From: an uncultured Actinomycetes bacterium
GTDB lineage: Bacteria > Actinomycetota > Thermoleophilia > RBG-16-64-13
Assembly: GCA_903873715.1 (NCBI GenBank)
Contig: CAIQPS010000030.1
Coordinates: 1 to 64,000 of the forward strand
Length of the DNA: 64,000 nucleotides
Direction of reading: 5' to 3'
The notes below the pieces were generated by a model. The model was given only the letters and a program-made list of their open reading frames with translations. It searched no databases and was not told where the DNA came from. The translations under genes were made by a program, and so were the position numbers. This document shows positions 10,327 to 19,515 of this stretch, one piece after another (within the stretch, counting starts at the first letter, position 1; every line of letters begins with the position of its first letter).

Positions 10327-11247
10327 ATGCACCTCATCTCCATCGACGACCTCAGCACCGCCGAGATCGACAATCTCTTCGCGCTCAGCGACGGCTTCCT
10401 CGAGATCGCTTCCCGGCCCATCAAGAAGGTGCCGACCCTCCGCGGCCGCACCGTCATCAACGTGTTCCTGGAAGCGTCCACGCGCACCCAATCCTCGTTC
10501 GAACTCGCCGGGAAGCGGCTTTCGGCGGACGTCATCAACATCAAGGGCTCGTCCTCGAGTGTCTCCAAAGGGGAGAGTCTCAAGGACACCATCCTCACTC
10601 TCGAGAGCTATCGGCCCGACATCATCGTGATGCGCCACCCGCAGGTGGGCGCGTCCAGGATGGCCACCCGCTATACGAACGCCTCGGTGGTCAACGCCGG
10701 TGACGGGACGGGCGAACATCCCACCCAGTGCCTGCTCGACCTGTACAGCCTCCGCCGCGTGTACGGAGATCTGCAGGGGCTGAAGGTGGCCATCGTGGGG
10801 GACATCCTGCGCAGTCGGGTGGCGCGCTCCGACCTCTTCGGGTTCCGCAAGATGGGCATCGACGTTCGCCTGGTGGGGCCGCCCACGCTCATCCCGCCGG
10901 GCATCGAGTACTGGGACGTGCCGATCCACCACGACCTGAGCGCCCTGGAGGATGTCGACGTCATCTATCTGCTGCGGATGCAGCTCGAGAGGGCGAAGGG
11001 CAAGGTGCCGCCGGTGCCTTCACTGCGGGAATACAGCAGGGTCTGGGGACTCTCGCCCTACAAGGTGAAGCCGGGGCAGCGGGTCATGCATCCCGGGCCG
11101 GTCAACCGGGGCGTGGAGCTCTCGGCCGACCTGGTCGACGACGACCGCTCCCTGATACTCCACCAGGTCGAGTCCGGCCTGGCCGTCCGCATGGCCATCC
11201 TCTATCAATGCCTGGCCGGTAGCCTCACCGATGAGCCTGGTGCATAA
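10327..11247 (+). CDS. pyrB: Aspartate carbamoyltransferase catalytic subunit
   Basis: [53 protein letters not shown]. Confidence 0.97.
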   Translation: MHLISIDDLSTAEIDNLFALSDGFLEIASRPIKKVPTLRGRTVINVFLEASTRTQSSFELAGKRLSADVINIKGSSSSVSKGESLKDTILTLESYRPDIIVMRHPQVGASRMATRYTNASVVNAGDGTGEHPTQCLLDLYSLRRVYGDLQGLKVAIVGDILRSRVARSDLFGFRKMGIDVRLVGPPTLIPPGIEYWDVPIHHDLSALEDVDVIYLLRMQLERAKGKVPPVPSLREYSRVWGLSPYKVKPGQRVMHPGPVNRGVELSADLVDDDRSLILHQVESGLAVRMAILYQCLAGSLTDEPGA

Positions 11248-11285
11248 GGTCGCCGTCATATTCCCGACCACTATGGTCTAGATAC

Positions 11286-11317
11286 TTGACATTAGAATTT
11301 AGAGTTTATATTCTAAT
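11286..11317 (+). promoter_or_regulatory. Near-consensus sigma70-type promoter of PFOR with overlapping palindrome
   Basis: TTGACA (11286-11291), 17-nt spacer, TATTCT (11309-11314); ATTAGAAT (11291-11298) / ATTCTAAT (11310-11317) perfect inverted repeat. Confidence 0.75.
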
Positions 11318-11370
11318 CTCAATGAGGCACCCACCGGCCGGGATCTCACGACCTTGAGAGGGGTTCGTTA

Positions 11371-14300
11371 ATGGCACGCACCATAGGAGTCATGGACGGG
11401 ACCGAGGCGATAGCCCATATCGCTCATAAGGTCAACGAGGTGATCGCCATCTACCCGATCACTCCGTCGTCCCCGATCGCCGAGCATTCCGACGCGTGGT
11501 CCGCCTCCGGCAAGAAGAACCTCTGGGGCAGCGTGCCGATGGTGGTGGAGATGCAGTCCGAGGCCGGCGCGGCGGCAGCCGTGCACGGAGCGCTGCAGGC
11601 CGGCTCCATCTCGACCACGTTCACGGCTTCCCAGGGCCTCCTGCTGATGATCCCGAACATGTACAAGGTCGCGGGCGAACTCTCGCCCACCTGCTGGCAT
11701 GTCACCGCCCGCTCCATCGCGGCCCAGGGCCTCTCCATCTTCGGTGACCACCAGGACGTGATGGCCGTCCGTCAGACCGGCTTCGCCCTCCTGGCCTCCG
11801 CCTCCGTGCAGGAAGCCCATGACCTTGCACTCGTCGGGTCCGCGGCCACTCTCAAGTCGCGCATCCCCTTCATCCATTTCTGCGACGGCTTCCGCACCTC
11901 CCACGAGGTCCAGAAGATCAGCCTCATCCCCGAGGACCAGATCCGCGAGATGATCGACGAGGAGTACGTCCTCGCCCACAAGGCCCGGGCCATGACCCCG
12001 GACCGGCCCACCCTCCGCGGCACCAGCCAGAACGCCGATGTGTACTTCCAGGCTCGGGAGAGCGTCAACCGCTACTACGAAGCCACTCCGGCGATCGTGC
12101 AGGAGTACATGGACCGCCTGGCCGGCTTCACCGGCCGCGCCTACCACCTGTTCGATTATGTGGGCGCGCCCGATGCGGAACGCGTGGTCGTGCTCATGGG
12201 CTCCGGCTGCGAGACCGCGCACGAGGCCGTCACCCGGCTGCTGGCCGACGGTGAGAAGGTGGGCGTGCTCAAAGTCCGCCTGTATCGGCCGTTCTCCGTG
12301 GACCACTTTGCGGCGGCCCTTCCCGGCTCCGTCAAGTCGATAGCCGTCCTCGACCGCACCAAGGAACCCGGGGCGGCCGGCGAGCCTCTCTATCTGGACG
12401 TGGTCAACGCTCTCTCTGAGGCGGGACGCGGCCAGGTGAAGGTCATCGGGGGGCGCTACGGCCTCTCGAGCAAGGAATTCACCCCGGCCATGATCAAGGC
12501 CGTGCTCGACGAGCTCAAGAAGGACAAGCCGAAGAACCACTTCACTGTGGGCATCACCGACGACCTGACCCACACCAGCCTCGACGTGGACACCAGCTTC
12601 CACAGCGAGCCGGAAGGCGTCCACCGGGCCATGTTCTACGGGTTGGGTTCCGACGGCACCATCGGGGCGAACAAGAACTCCATCAAGATCATCGGGGAGG
12701 ACACGCCCAACTACGTCCAGGGCTACTTCGTCTACGACTCCAAGAAGTCGGGCGTTCTCACCGTCAGCCACCTGCGCTTCGGGCCGCAGCCCATCCAGTC
12801 GGCGTATCTGGTGGACAAGGCCGATTTCGTGGCCTGCCACGTGTGGAGCTTCCTCGAGCGCTACAAGACCCTGCTGTACGCGCGTCCGGGCGCGACCTAC
12901 CTGCTCAACTGCCCCTTCCCCGCCGAAGAGGTGTGGGAACGGCTGCCCTACGAGAGCCAGGCCCGCATCATCGAACTGGGTCTGAAGGTCTACGCCATCA
13001 ACGCCTACGAAGTGGCGAAGGCCACCGGCATGGGCGGGCGCATCAACACCATCATGCAGACGTGCTTCTTCTACCTGGCGGGCATCATCCCGCCGGACGA
13101 GGCCATCGGGCATATCAAGGCGGCCATCAAGAAGACCTACGGCAAGCGCGGCGACGCGGTCGTGCAGCAGAACTATCAGGCCGTGGACCAGGCCATCGCC
13201 AACCTCCACCAGATCGAGTATCCGAGCGTCGTGTCGGCCGTGGTGCACAAGCCGCCGCTGGTGCCGCACGAGGCGCCCGAGTTCCTCAAGAAGGTCACCG
13301 CGCCGATCATGGCCGGTCTGGGCGACAGCCTCCCGGTGTCCGCTCTGCCGGACGACGGGGTGTGGCCCACCGACACCACCCGCTGGGAGAAGCGGAACAT
13401 CGCGCTCGAGATCCCGGTGTGGGACCCCGACCTCTGCATCCAGTGCGGCAAGTGCTCTCTCCATTGCCCGCACGCCACCATCCGCACCAAGCTCTACGAC
13501 CCGGCGCTCCTTTCCGGCGCTCCGGAGACCTTCAAGCACGCCGACGCCAAAGGCAAGGAGAACGCCGGCCAGGCCTGGACCGTGCAGGTGGCCGCCGAGG
13601 ACTGCACCGGCTGCGCGGAGTGTGTGGAGATCTGCCCCGGCAAGGACAAGGCCGATCCTTCCCGCAAGGCCCTCACCATGGCCTTCCAGCCTCCGCTCCG
13701 CGTGCCCGAGCGGGAGAACTACAGCTTCTTCCTCGACATCCCCGACGTGGACCGCACCCAGGTGCGTGTGGGCACCGTCAAGGGCAGCCAGTTGCTCCGC
13801 CCGCTCTTCGAATACTCGGGCGCCTGCTCCGGCTGTGGCGAGACCCCGTACATCAAGCTGCTCACCCAGCTCTACGGCGACCGCCTGCTCATCGGCAACG
13901 CGACCGGATGCTCCAGCATCTACGGCGGCAACCTGCCCACCACGCCGTACGCCAAGAACGAAGAGGGCCGCGGCCCGACGTGGAACAACTCCCTGTTCGA
14001 GGACGCGGCTGAGTTCAGCTACGGCATCCGCCTCACGGTGGACAAGCAGACCGAGTTCGCCCGCGAACTGATCGAACAACTCAAGGACGTCCTGGGCGCC
14101 GGGCTTGTCCAGGAACTGCTCGCCTCCCACCAGGAGGACGAGGCGGAGATCGCCCGGCAGCGGGCCCGGGTGGCCGAACTGAAGGCGCGTGCCGAACGGG
14201 CCGCCGCCGCCGACCCGAGCGACGTCCGCTATGGCCAGCTACTCGCGGTGGCCGACTACCTCACCAAGAAGAGCGTGTGGGGCGTGGGCGGCGACGGCTG

Positions 14301-15087
14301 GGCGTTCGACATCGGCTACGGCGGACTGGACCATGTCCTCGCCTCCGGCCGGAACATCAACCTTCTGGTCCTCAACACCCAGATGTACTCCAACACCGGG
14401 GGCCAGTGTTCCAAGGCGACTCCCATGGGCTCCGTGGCCCTGTTCGCCGCGGGCGGCAAGGCCATCGGCAAGAAGGACCTGGGTTCCATCGCCATGACCT
14501 ACGGCAACATCTACGTGGCCCAGGTGGCCATGGGCTACTCCGACACCCAGACGGTCCGCGCCTTCGTCGAGGCCGAGTCCTACGAAGGCCCGTCGCTCAT
14601 CATCGCCTACTCGCACTGCATCAGCATGGGCTTCGACATCCGGAAAGGCTACGAGCACCAGAAGGCGGCCGTCAACTCCGGCTCCTGGTTCTGCTACCGG
14701 TTCGACCCGCGCCTGGCTGCGCAGGGCAAGAACCCGCTGCAGATCGACTCCCGCGACCTCACCATGCCGGTGGACGAGTTCGTGGCCACCGAGAACCGCT
14801 ACAACATGCTGCGCAAGGCCTCGCCGGAGACCGCCAAGATGGTGTGGGGCAAGGCCCAGCGCCATGTGGCCACCCGCTGGGGCATCCTCAAGCAGCAGGC
14901 GGCCATGAGCTACGACATCGAGAACCCGTTCGACCTGGGCGGCATCGACCGCGAAGTGCGCGCCGCCCCGGAAGTGCGTGCGGTCACCTTCGGGAGCGTG
15001 GGCCTGAACATGCCCGCCGGCGCGCCGGTGGACGAAGCGGCGAGCGTCCCCGAGAGCACGCTCGACCTGTACGACTCGAACGTCTGA
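11371..15087 (+). CDS. nifJ: Pyruvate:ferredoxin (flavodoxin) oxidoreductase, homodimeric type
   Basis: AIYPITPSSPIAEHSD, two ferredoxin motifs (CIQCGKCSLHCPH, CTGCAECVEICPG), GGDGWAFDIGYGGLDHVLASG. Confidence 0.97.
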   Translation: MARTIGVMDGTEAIAHIAHKVNEVIAIYPITPSSPIAEHSDAWSASGKKNLWGSVPMVVEMQSEAGAAAAVHGALQAGSISTTFTASQGLLLMIPNMYKVAGELSPTCWHVTARSIAAQGLSIFGDHQDVMAVRQTGFALLASASVQEAHDLALVGSAATLKSRIPFIHFCDGFRTSHEVQKISLIPEDQIREMIDEEYVLAHKARAMTPDRPTLRGTSQNADVYFQARESVNRYYEATPAIVQEYMDRLAGFTGRAYHLFDYVGAPDAERVVVLMGSGCETAHEAVTRLLADGEKVGVLKVRLYRPFSVDHFAAALPGSVKSIAVLDRTKEPGAAGEPLYLDVVNALSEAGRGQVKVIGGRYGLSSKEFTPAMIKAVLDELKKDKPKNHFTVGITDDLTHTSLDVDTSFHSEPEGVHRAMFYGLGSDGTIGANKNSIKIIGEDTPNYVQGYFVYDSKKSGVLTVSHLRFGPQPIQSAYLVDKADFVACHVWSFLERYKTLLYARPGATYLLNCPFPAEEVWERLPYESQARIIELGLKVYAINAYEVAKATGMGGRINTIMQTCFFYLAGIIPPDEAIGHIKAAIKKTYGKRGDAVVQQNYQAVDQAIANLHQIEYPSVVSAVVHKPPLVPHEAPEFLKKVTAPIMAGLGDSLPVSALPDDGVWPTDTTRWEKRNIALEIPVWDPDLCIQCGKCSLHCPHATIRTKLYDPALLSGAPETFKHADAKGKENAGQAWTVQVAAEDCTGCAECVEICPGKDKADPSRKALTMAFQPPLRVPERENYSFFLDIPDVDRTQVRVGTVKGSQLLRPLFEYSGACSGCGETPYIKLLTQLYGDRLLIGNATGCSSIYGGNLPTTPYAKNEEGRGPTWNNSLFEDAAEFSYGIRLTVDKQTEFARELIEQLKDVLGAGLVQELLASHQEDEAEIARQRARVAELKARAERAAAADPSDVRYGQLLAVADYLTKKSVWGVGGDGWAFDIGYGGLDHVLASGRNINLLVLNTQMYSNTGGQCSKATPMGSVALFAAGGKAIGKKDLGSIAMTYGNIYVAQVAMGYSDTQTVRAFVEAESYEGPSLIIAYSHCISMGFDIRKGYEHQKAAVNSGSWFCYRFDPRLAAQGKNPLQIDSRDLTMPVDEFVATENRYNMLRKASPETAKMVWGKAQRHVATRWGILKQQAAMSYDIENPFDLGGIDREVRAAPEVRAVTFGSVGLNMPAGAPVDEAASVPESTLDLYDSNV

Positions 15088-15112
15088 TCTTCCCGCCGCC
15101 GCGGCGTTCAGC

Positions 15113-15832
15113 GTGCGCGTGAGCGCACGCGCCCGGCACGTCCGGCTCGTCATGACGGGCGCGGGGGACCTGGTCGTCGTCGTGCCGCGCCGGTTCGACC
15201 AGCGGCACATCCCCGCCATCGTCGAGTCGAAGGCGGCGTGGATAGAGCGGGCGCGGGGCAGGGTGGAGGCGCGGCGCGCGGCAGCCGCCGCGGCGCTTGC
15301 CGGTGAGCCGTCGCTCCCGGAGTCCATCTCGCTTCCGGCGCTGGGCGAGGCATGGAGCGTGGAGTACAGGGCGGGGTCCTCGGACCGGGCTGTGGCGCGC
15401 GAAGGCGCCGGCGGTCGGCTGGTGGTCACCGCGCCCGCCGGTGACGAGGAGGCGGCGCGGCGGGCCCTCGTCAACTGGCTCAAGCGCCGGGCCGCTGAGG
15501 CGCTGCCCGAGCGGCTCGAAGTGCTCGGGCGCCACCACGGTCTTCGCTTCGCTGCCGTGAGTGTGCGGAACCAACGGAGCCGCTGGGGCAGTTGCTCGCC
15601 CCGGGGGAACATCTCGCTGAACCTGCGGCTGCTCTTCCTCGAGCCCGAGGTGGTCGATTACGTCCTCCTCCACGAGCTCTGCCACACTCGCGAACTCAAT
15701 CACGGTCCGCGCTTCTGGGCGTTGTTGCGCAGTCTCGACCGGGACTGGGCGGTGCACCGCCGGCGGGCCCGTGAGGTCTGGCGGACGCTGCCGGGTTGGG
15801 TCCGGGCGGAGGACGGTGCGGCAGGTCTGTGA
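15113..15832 (+). CDS. YgjP-like SprT/M48-type metal-dependent hydrolase (DUF45)
   Basis: NQRSRWGSCSPRGNISLNLRLLFLEPEVVDYVLLHELCHTRELNHGPRFWALL. Confidence 0.92.
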   Translation: MRVSARARHVRLVMTGAGDLVVVVPRRFDQRHIPAIVESKAAWIERARGRVEARRAAAAAALAGEPSLPESISLPALGEAWSVEYRAGSSDRAVAREGAGGRLVVTAPAGDEEAARRALVNWLKRRAAEALPERLEVLGRHHGLRFAAVSVRNQRSRWGSCSPRGNISLNLRLLFLEPEVVDYVLLHELCHTRELNHGPRFWALLRSLDRDWAVHRRRAREVWRTLPGWVRAEDGAAGL

Positions 15833-15871
15833 CGCTGGACCCCGCTCTCCGTCCGCGATAAGATTAGGCCA

Positions 15872-15901
15872 CCTTTAAACGAGCCCCGTGAGGCCGAAAG
15901 G
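15872..15901 (+). promoter_or_regulatory. PyrR-binding RNA hairpin in pyrC leader
   Basis: CCTTTAAACGAGCCCCGTGAGGCCGAAAGG, ungapped match to the pyrB and carB elements; AAAGGAG SD lies in the 3' arm, 7 nt before ATG 15911. Confidence 0.82.
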
Positions 15902-15910
15902 AGCTTCTGG

Positions 15911-17335
15911 ATGGACAGCGGTCCACGTCCCTCCGCGCCCAGGCTTGCCTGCCGCGCGTTTCCACCCGAACGATTCCTCGTTCCCCGAGTGCACCTCCTC
16001 GATCCCGCCGAGGGAGTCGACTACGTCGGCGACCTGCTGGTGGAAGACGGCAGGATAGCGGCCATCGGGAAACGTATAGCCGTGGACACCGAGGTACCGA
16101 TCCTCGACGAATACACCGGCTGTTGGGTGTTCCCGGGTTTTGTCGACCCACACGCCCATCTCCGCACGCCGGGGCTCGAATACAAGGAAGACATCGCTTC
16201 CGGCGCCCGCGCCGCGGCGGCGGGCGGCTACGTGACGGTCGTCGCCATGGCGAACACCGACCCGGTGGTGGATTCCGGCACGGTCGCCTCCTGGGTGCTG
16301 GGCAAGGCCGCGCAGGACGCGGTGGTCCGCGTGGGCCAGGTGGGCGCGGTGAGCAAGGGCCTCAAGGGTGAGGAGCTCTCCGAGATGCGGGAGCTCGCCG
16401 ATTCCGGCGTCGTCGCTTTCGCGGACGACGGCAAGCCGGTCTCCGACGCGGATCTCCTGCTGCACGCCCTCCGTTACGCGCGGGGGACCGGGCGTCCTAT
16501 CCTGCTCCATCTCGAGAACAAGAGCCTGTCGCTCGACGGGGTCATGCACGAGGGCAAGTGGAGTGCCAGGCTGGGGCTGCGCGGCATCCCCGGGATCTGC
16601 GAGTCCGGCCCGCTGGCCCGGGACCTGGAGTTGGTGCGCTATGCGGTGGCCGAGGAGGATCGTCTGGCCGCGGCGCGCGCGACGGCGGGCGCTCCGGCCT
16701 CTGCGGACCGGGGCGGCACGCCCATGGTGCACTTCCAACACCTGTCTTCGGCGGACAGCGCCCGCCTGGTGGCCGGCGCCAAGCGTGACGGCCTGCCCGT
16801 GACGGCGGAGGTCACGCCCTTCCATCTCTACTTCACCGACGAACGGCTGCGCGCCTTCGACCAGAACCTCAAGATCAACCCGCCCATCCGCTCCGAAGCC
16901 GACCGGGAGGCGCTCATCGCCGCCCTTGCCGACGGGACCATCGACTGCATCGGCACCGATCACGCGCCGCACGCGCCGCAGGAGAAGGAAGTGCCCATCG
17001 AGGAGGCCCTCAACGGCAGCGTGGGTCTCGAGACCGCGTTCGCCGCGGTGCACACCGCACTGGTGGCGACCGGGAAGGTGCCGCTCGCCCGGGTAGTGGA
17101 GGCGATGACCACAGGCCCCTGCCGGGTGCTCGGTCTCGAGGCGCCCCGCTTGGCCGAGGGCGCGCCGGCCGACTTCTGCATAGTCGACCTGGACGAGAGA
17201 TGGACGGTCACCCCGGCGACGCTCCGGGGCAAGAGCCGCAACTGCGCATTCCTGGGAGAGACCCTCACCGGCCGCGTGCGGTCGACGGTCGTGGACGGGG
17301 CGCGCCGCTTCGAGCGCGCCGGAGGAGAGGCCTGA
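15911..17335 (+). CDS. pyrC: Dihydroorotase
   Basis: [54 protein letters not shown]. Confidence 0.96.
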   Translation: MDSGPRPSAPRLACRAFPPERFLVPRVHLLDPAEGVDYVGDLLVEDGRIAAIGKRIAVDTEVPILDEYTGCWVFPGFVDPHAHLRTPGLEYKEDIASGARAAAAGGYVTVVAMANTDPVVDSGTVASWVLGKAAQDAVVRVGQVGAVSKGLKGEELSEMRELADSGVVAFADDGKPVSDADLLLHALRYARGTGRPILLHLENKSLSLDGVMHEGKWSARLGLRGIPGICESGPLARDLELVRYAVAEEDRLAAARATAGAPASADRGGTPMVHFQHLSSADSARLVAGAKRDGLPVTAEVTPFHLYFTDERLRAFDQNLKINPPIRSEADREALIAALADGTIDCIGTDHAPHAPQEKEVPIEEALNGSVGLETAFAAVHTALVATGKVPLARVVEAMTTGPCRVLGLEAPRLAEGAPADFCIVDLDERWTVTPATLRGKSRNCAFLGETLTGRVRSTVVDGARRFERAGGEA

Positions 17336-18537
17336 TGTATCGCGGAGACATCCCCGGCTATGTGGTGCTGGAGGACGGCACCGTGTTCGACGGCTTCGGG
17401 TTCGGCGCCCAGGGCACGGTGCTCGGAGAGGTGGTCTTCAACACCGGCATGACCGGATACCAGGAGGTGGCCACCGACCCCTCCTATCACGGCCAGATGG
17501 TCACCTACACCTACCCCATGATCGGCAACTATGGGGCCGCAGAGCCGCTACTCGAGTCCGCCGACGCCCACTCACGGGCCATCATCGTGCGGGAGATAAA
17601 GAACACCGCCTGGAACGCCACATGCCCGGAGGCCTGGGTGGACTGGCTCGTCGACCGCGGCATCGTGGGCGTTGCGGGGATCGACACGAGGGCGCTCACC
17701 CGGCGCATCCGCGAACACGGGGCCATGACCGCCTGCGTGGCGGCAGGGCACGATCTCAAGGTCGACGATCTCCTGGCGTCCGTCCGAGCCTTCCCGAGTA
17801 TGGCAGGCCGCGACCTGGCCAGCGTGGTCACCTGCGCCGAGCCCTACGAATGGGACGGCGGGGCGGGGTGGGGCGTCGAGACCCCCGAGCCGCGCTTCAA
17901 CGTGGTGGCATACGATTTCGGTCTCAAGCGGAGCATCCTGCGAAACCTGGCCGCGGTCGGCTGCCGGGTCACCGTCGTGCCCGCGGGCTGGACCGCCGAG
18001 CAGACCCTGGCCATGAAGCCCGACGGCGTGTTCCTCTCCAACGGTCCTGGCGACCCCGCGGCCGTGGGCTACGCTGTCGAGACCATCCGCGGCCTGCTGG
18101 GCAAGGTGCCCGTGTTCGGCATCTGCCTCGGGCATCAGTTGATGGCCCTGGCTGTCGGCTTCTCCACCTACAAGCTGAAGTTCGGCCACCGGGGCATAAA
18201 CCACCCGGTGCGCAACTATCTGTCCGGCCGCATCGAGATCACCAGCCAGAACCACGGTTTCGCCGTGGAGCCGCCGGGGGTGGTCAAGGCCGCGATGGAG
18301 CGGGGCTCGGTCGTGGGGGATGGGGGCGTCTCGGGGCTCAGCGCCGACGACATGGTCCTCGACTCGGAGTTCGGTCCCGCGCAGATCACCCACCTGAACC
18401 TCAACGACGGTACGGTCGAAGGACTTCGGCTTCTGGACATCCCGGCCTACTGCGTGCAGTATCACCCGGAAGCCGGGCCCGGTCCGCACGACAGCCACTA
18501 CCTGTTCCGGCAGTTCGCGGAAGTGATGGGGGGTTAG
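17335..18537 (+). CDS. carA: Carbamoyl phosphate synthase small subunit
   Basis: [46 protein letters not shown]. Confidence 0.97.
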   Translation: MYRGDIPGYVVLEDGTVFDGFGFGAQGTVLGEVVFNTGMTGYQEVATDPSYHGQMVTYTYPMIGNYGAAEPLLESADAHSRAIIVREIKNTAWNATCPEAWVDWLVDRGIVGVAGIDTRALTRRIREHGAMTACVAAGHDLKVDDLLASVRAFPSMAGRDLASVVTCAEPYEWDGGAGWGVETPEPRFNVVAYDFGLKRSILRNLAAVGCRVTVVPAGWTAEQTLAMKPDGVFLSNGPGDPAAVGYAVETIRGLLGKVPVFGICLGHQLMALAVGFSTYKLKFGHRGINHPVRNYLSGRIEITSQNHGFAVEPPGVVKAAMERGSVVGDGGVSGLSADDMVLDSEFGPAQITHLNLNDGTVEGLRLLDIPAYCVQYHPEAGPGPHDSHYLFRQFAEVMGG

Positions 18538-18539
18538 AC

Positions 18540-19004
18540 ATGCTTGCTGTAGGAGACAAGGCGCCGCTCTTCGCAGCGGACGGCAGCGACGGCAGGGTCG
18601 ATCTCGGCGCTCTCCTCGAGGAGAAGCCGGTGGTGCTCTACTTCTTCCCCCGGGCGATGACCGGCGGCTGAACCACGGAAGCCATCGAGTTCGATGGCTT
18701 GCTCCCGGAGTTCGACAGCCTCGGCGTCGCCGTCCTCGGGATGTCGATCGACCCGGTGGCCCGTCTGCAGAAGTTCCGGGACAAGTACGGCATCAGGTTC
18801 AACTTCCTGAGCGACGAGGACCGGGCCGTCGGCACCGCCTACGCGACGCTCAAGGGCGGTCCGGAGACCACCCACGAGCGTGACACCGTGGTCATCGGCA
18901 AGGACGGCGCCATCCTGCTCGCCTACAAGAAGGTGAGCGCGGCCGGCCACGCCGCCAAGGTCCTCGAAGACGTCAGGAAGCTCAGGGCCGAGGGCCGGGT
19001 CTAG
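18540..19004 (+). CDS. Selenocysteine-containing peroxiredoxin (BCP/PrxQ-like), UGA at 18669-18671 read as Sec44
   Basis: One continuous frame across a single TGA: ...PVVLYFFPRAMTGG-U-TTEAIEFDGLLPEFDSLGVAVLGMSIDPVARLQKFRDKYGIRFNFLSDE...; TGA falls at the Cys of PxxxTxxC. Confidence 0.9.
18681..18698 (+). promoter_or_regulatory. bSECIS-like hairpin downstream of in-frame UGA
   Basis: GCCATCGAGTTCGATGGC: perfect inverted repeat, 9 nt after the UGA; apical loop about 16 nt from UGA with G in its first two bases. Confidence 0.8.
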
Positions 19005-19044
19005 GCGGCACGTGGCAGGCTGCGGCCCGGTCGCTGCCGCCGTT

Positions 19045-19401
19045 CTAGCGGGCCGGGTGGAAGATCCCGATCGGTATGCCGTCCGGGTCGGCGAACATCC
19101 CCCAGGAACCTACGCCCGGGATGGCGGTCTCCGGCACGAGGAGCGTCCCGCCGGCCCCGACGGCCCGGGCGAGTGTCTGCTCGACGTCGTCGACGCCGAA
19201 GTACACGTTGAGTGAGAACCCGGGCACGCCTTCGGGCTTCGCCATCATCGCCCCGCGAGGCCCGTCGCCGGGGTCCACCATCGGGTATCCGGCGAGATCC
19301 GCCGCGTCTTCGACCTTCCAATCGAAGACACCCGCGTAGAACTTCTTGGCCTTGTCGAGATCACCGACCAGGAGCTCCCAGTGCATGATGGGGTTGGGCA
19401 T
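19045..19401 (-). CDS. VOC family (glyoxalase-like) protein
   Basis: MPNPIMHWELLVGDLDKAKKFYAGVFDWKVED...GIFHPAR; internal start within ORF 19045..20901. Confidence 0.88.
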   Translation of the reverse strand: MPNPIMHWELLVGDLDKAKKFYAGVFDWKVEDAADLAGYPMVDPGDGPRGAMMAKPEGVPGFSLNVYFGVDDVEQTLARAVGAGGTLLVPETAIPGVGSWGMFADPDGIPIGIFHPAR

Positions 19402-19515
19402 CGCGTCAGCCTCCTTCGCTCCGATCCTCAGGCCTCGAGGCAGGCCGGCAAGGAGCAGGCCTGACCGGTCGGTCGGGATATACCTCGCGCACGCTTCTCC
19501 TAATACAATAGGCCG

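Noticed and set aside
11368-14130. 920-aa ORF on the minus strand opposite PFOR
   Set aside because: Antisense to a clear NifJ coding sequence; composition is typical of high-GC shadow ORFs and has no recognisable domain.
18699-19004. Separate 101-aa peroxiredoxin fragment or pseudogene
   Set aside because: The frame continues intact through one TGA located at the catalytic position with a SECIS-like hairpin; selenoprotein explains it better than decay.
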